From Kiritimatiellia bacterium (GTDB lineage Bacteria > Verrucomicrobiota > Kiritimatiellia > SLAD01), in contig SLAD01000229.1 of NCBI GenBank assembly GCA_007126995.1, positions 1-7,228 on the forward strand: a stretch of 7,228 nucleotides of DNA, in the 5' to 3' direction. A program made the position numbers and the translations under genes. The notes beneath the pieces were generated by a model. The model saw only the letters and a program-made list of their open reading frames with translations, was not told the origin of the DNA and searched no databases. Of the stretch, positions 6,341 to 7,228 are shown piece after piece (the stretch's first letter is position 1; every line of letters begins with the position of its first letter).

Positions 6341-7081
6341 GTGAGAGCGCTGCAGAACATACGCATCGTCCTCGTGAGCCCCATCTATGGCGGTAACGCC
6401 GGATCGGTTTGTCGCGTGATGATGAACATGGGCTTGTCCGATCTCGTCATCGCCGCGCCCCTGGCGGAATTTAGCGAGTTCGACGCAATCAAGTGGTCCT
6501 ACAGTGCCCGCAGCATTTGGGAATCACGCCGCGAATGTGCCACGCTGGAGGAGGCCGTGGCGGATTGCAGCTTGGTGGCTGGCACCTCCGTGCGGGAAGG
6601 CTTGTATCGAAAACATACGCGCACACCGCGCGAATGGGCCCCGACCTTCATCGAAACCGCGCACAGCAGCAAGGTTGCGCTGGTCTTTGGCACCGAAAAC
6701 AATGGCTTGTCGAACGAGGACTTGGCCTACTGCACCGACTTGATTCGGATTCCGTCTTCCGACGCCTATCCCTCCCTCAATCTTTCTCACGCCGTGATGG
6801 TTTGTGCGTACGAAATCTATTTGGCGTCGGGCACCTATTTCCCGCCGACGGAGGGTGTGCCGGACGCCACATCCGACATGCGCGAACGCATGTACGCGAT
6901 GTGGGAGGAAGCCTTGCTCAAGATCGGCTTCATGGAGGAGGAGAAGGCGCAGCATATGATGATGGCGTTGCGGCGTATCTTTTCGCGCGGGAAATTGACC
7001 GACGTCGATGCGCGCATTCTGATGGGGATCGCCAGGCAGACCTGCTGGTATGCGGATCAGGGAACGCCCCCTTTTGAGTAA
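6341..7081 (+). CDS. trmJ: tRNA (cytidine/uridine-32-2'-O)-methyltransferase TrmJ
   Basis: A 246-residue SpoU/TrmH (SPOUT) methyltransferase, the same length as E. coli TrmJ, which uses S-adenosylmethionine to 2'-O-methylate position 32 of the tRNA anticodon loop. SPOUT motif 1 is GGNAGSVCRVMMNMG (17-31), including Arg25; motif 2 is FGTENNGLSNEDL (116-128); motif 3 is YPSLNLSHAV (143-152), which forms the knotted SAM site. The C-terminal helical tail (about 185-240, with FMEEEKAQHMMMALRRIFSR) is typical of TrmJ and distinguishes it from TrmH and TrmL. The frame is open to an ATG at 6296, inside the peptidase gene, but the GTG at 6341 gives MRALQNIRIVLVSP, which aligns with the E. coli N-terminus and lies 4 bases after the peptidase stop. 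No clear ribosome binding site is seen, so translation is probably coupled. Motif 2 has Thr118 where Arg is usual in E. coli TrmJ. Confidence 0.93.
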   Translation: MRALQNIRIVLVSPIYGGNAGSVCRVMMNMGLSDLVIAAPLAEFSEFDAIKWSYSARSIWESRRECATLEEAVADCSLVAGTSVREGLYRKHTRTPREWAPTFIETAHSSKVALVFGTENNGLSNEDLAYCTDLIRIPSSDAYPSLNLSHAVMVCAYEIYLASGTYFPPTEGVPDATSDMRERMYAMWEEALLKIGFMEEEKAQHMMMALRRIFSRGKLTDVDARILMGIARQTCWYADQGTPPFE

Positions 7082-7125
7082 ACGACACGATTATCATTGT
7101 CATCAAAAGGTGATTGCGTGTATCA

Positions 7126-7228
7126 ATGCAACTTACACGAAATGAAAAGAGGGTTGCTGGATTCGTCCATAACCATTACTCTGTAGCCGCGTATGAGTTG
7201 TGTGAAAGATTCGGTGAAGTGCGCCGGA
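7126..7228 (+). CDS. Start of an unrecognised ORF running off the window
   Basis: From the ATG at 7126 the frame stays open for 34 codons to the window edge. The visible protein begins MQLTRNEKRVAGF and continues through HNHYSVAAYELCERFGEVRR; it is charged, with no signal peptide or membrane segment so far. AAAAGGTGA (7105-7113) could be its ribosome binding site, although the 12-base spacing is long. A TTG at 7114 is an in-frame alternative but sits too close to that site; a stop at 7111 limits the frame upstream. I do not recognise the family. The segment is about 44% GC by hand count, clearly below the rest of the window. It lies 44 bases after trmJ on the same strand and could be a new unit or a small orphan reading frame. 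Confidence 0.4.
   Translation, partial: MQLTRNEKRVAGFVHNHYSVAAYELCERFGEVRR

Noticed and set aside
5764..6384. Antisense open frame of 206 codons opposite the M42 peptidase
   Set aside because: It is a mirror of a gene with all catalytic residues intact, has low-complexity His/Arg/Gly composition and has no supported ribosome binding site.
6493..7077. Plus-strand open frame of 194 codons inside trmJ in another frame
   Set aside because: Composition is His/Arg/Gly-rich, the frame is nested in a clear TrmJ gene, and no start signal supports it.
7082..7125. Possible terminator after trmJ
   Set aside because: Only a 4-bp ATCA/TGAT pairing around AAAGG is seen, with no U-run after it; not enough for an intrinsic terminator.
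7137..7181. Tiny 14-codon frame starting ATGAAAAGAGGG
   Set aside because: It is very short, and overlaps the longer open frame from 7126 in a different register with no own ribosome binding site.

Overview
This is a roughly 60% GC bacterial window with tightly packed housekeeping and metabolic genes. No mobile element, CRISPR array, tRNA or rRNA was seen. The Era and GpsA sequences (for example GDGGWGTAL at the GpsA N-terminus and TEPRGQL before the Era G3 motif) remind me of the Verrucomicrobiota/Kiritimatiellota part of the PVC group. That is an impression from memory and not a tested assignment.

Layout: (1) Bases 1-2013, plus strand: the end of a three-subunit molybdenum hydroxylase of the xanthine dehydrogenase/CO dehydrogenase family. 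It comprises the C-terminal part of the Mo-cofactor subunit, a complete [2Fe-2S] subunit and a complete FAD subunit. (2) Bases 2002-4210, minus strand: an overlapping set read plsY -> gpsA -> mocA-like. PlsY and GpsA act in glycerol-3-phosphate and phospholipid synthesis. The last gene encodes a MobA/MocA-type nucleotidyltransferase, which probably makes the molybdopterin-cytosine-dinucleotide form of the cofactor. Both internal junctions are 4-base ATGA overlaps, and the last gene converges on the FAD-subunit gene with a 12-bp overlap. (3) Bases 4211-4306: a 96-bp divergent intergenic region with a candidate promoter that would give era an almost leaderless mRNA. (4) Bases 4307-7081, plus strand: era (ribosome assembly GTPase), an M42-family metallo-aminopeptidase and trmJ (tRNA 2'-O-methyltransferase), with gaps of 26 and 4 bases, probably one transcript. 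(5) Bases 7082-7228: a distinctly AT-richer end (about 44% GC by hand count) with a short gap and the start of an unrecognised ORF that leaves the window.

Functionally, the hydroxylase subunits pass electrons from the Mo site through two [2Fe-2S] clusters to FAD. The neighbouring MocA-like protein could supply the cofactor those subunits need, although it sits on the other strand in the PlsY/GpsA operon. GpsA makes sn-glycerol-3-phosphate, which PlsY acylates. Era and TrmJ both act in the translation apparatus. I see no convincing undescribed system here. The points most worth checking are the placement of the mocA-like gene, the start of era and the ORF cut off at the right edge.
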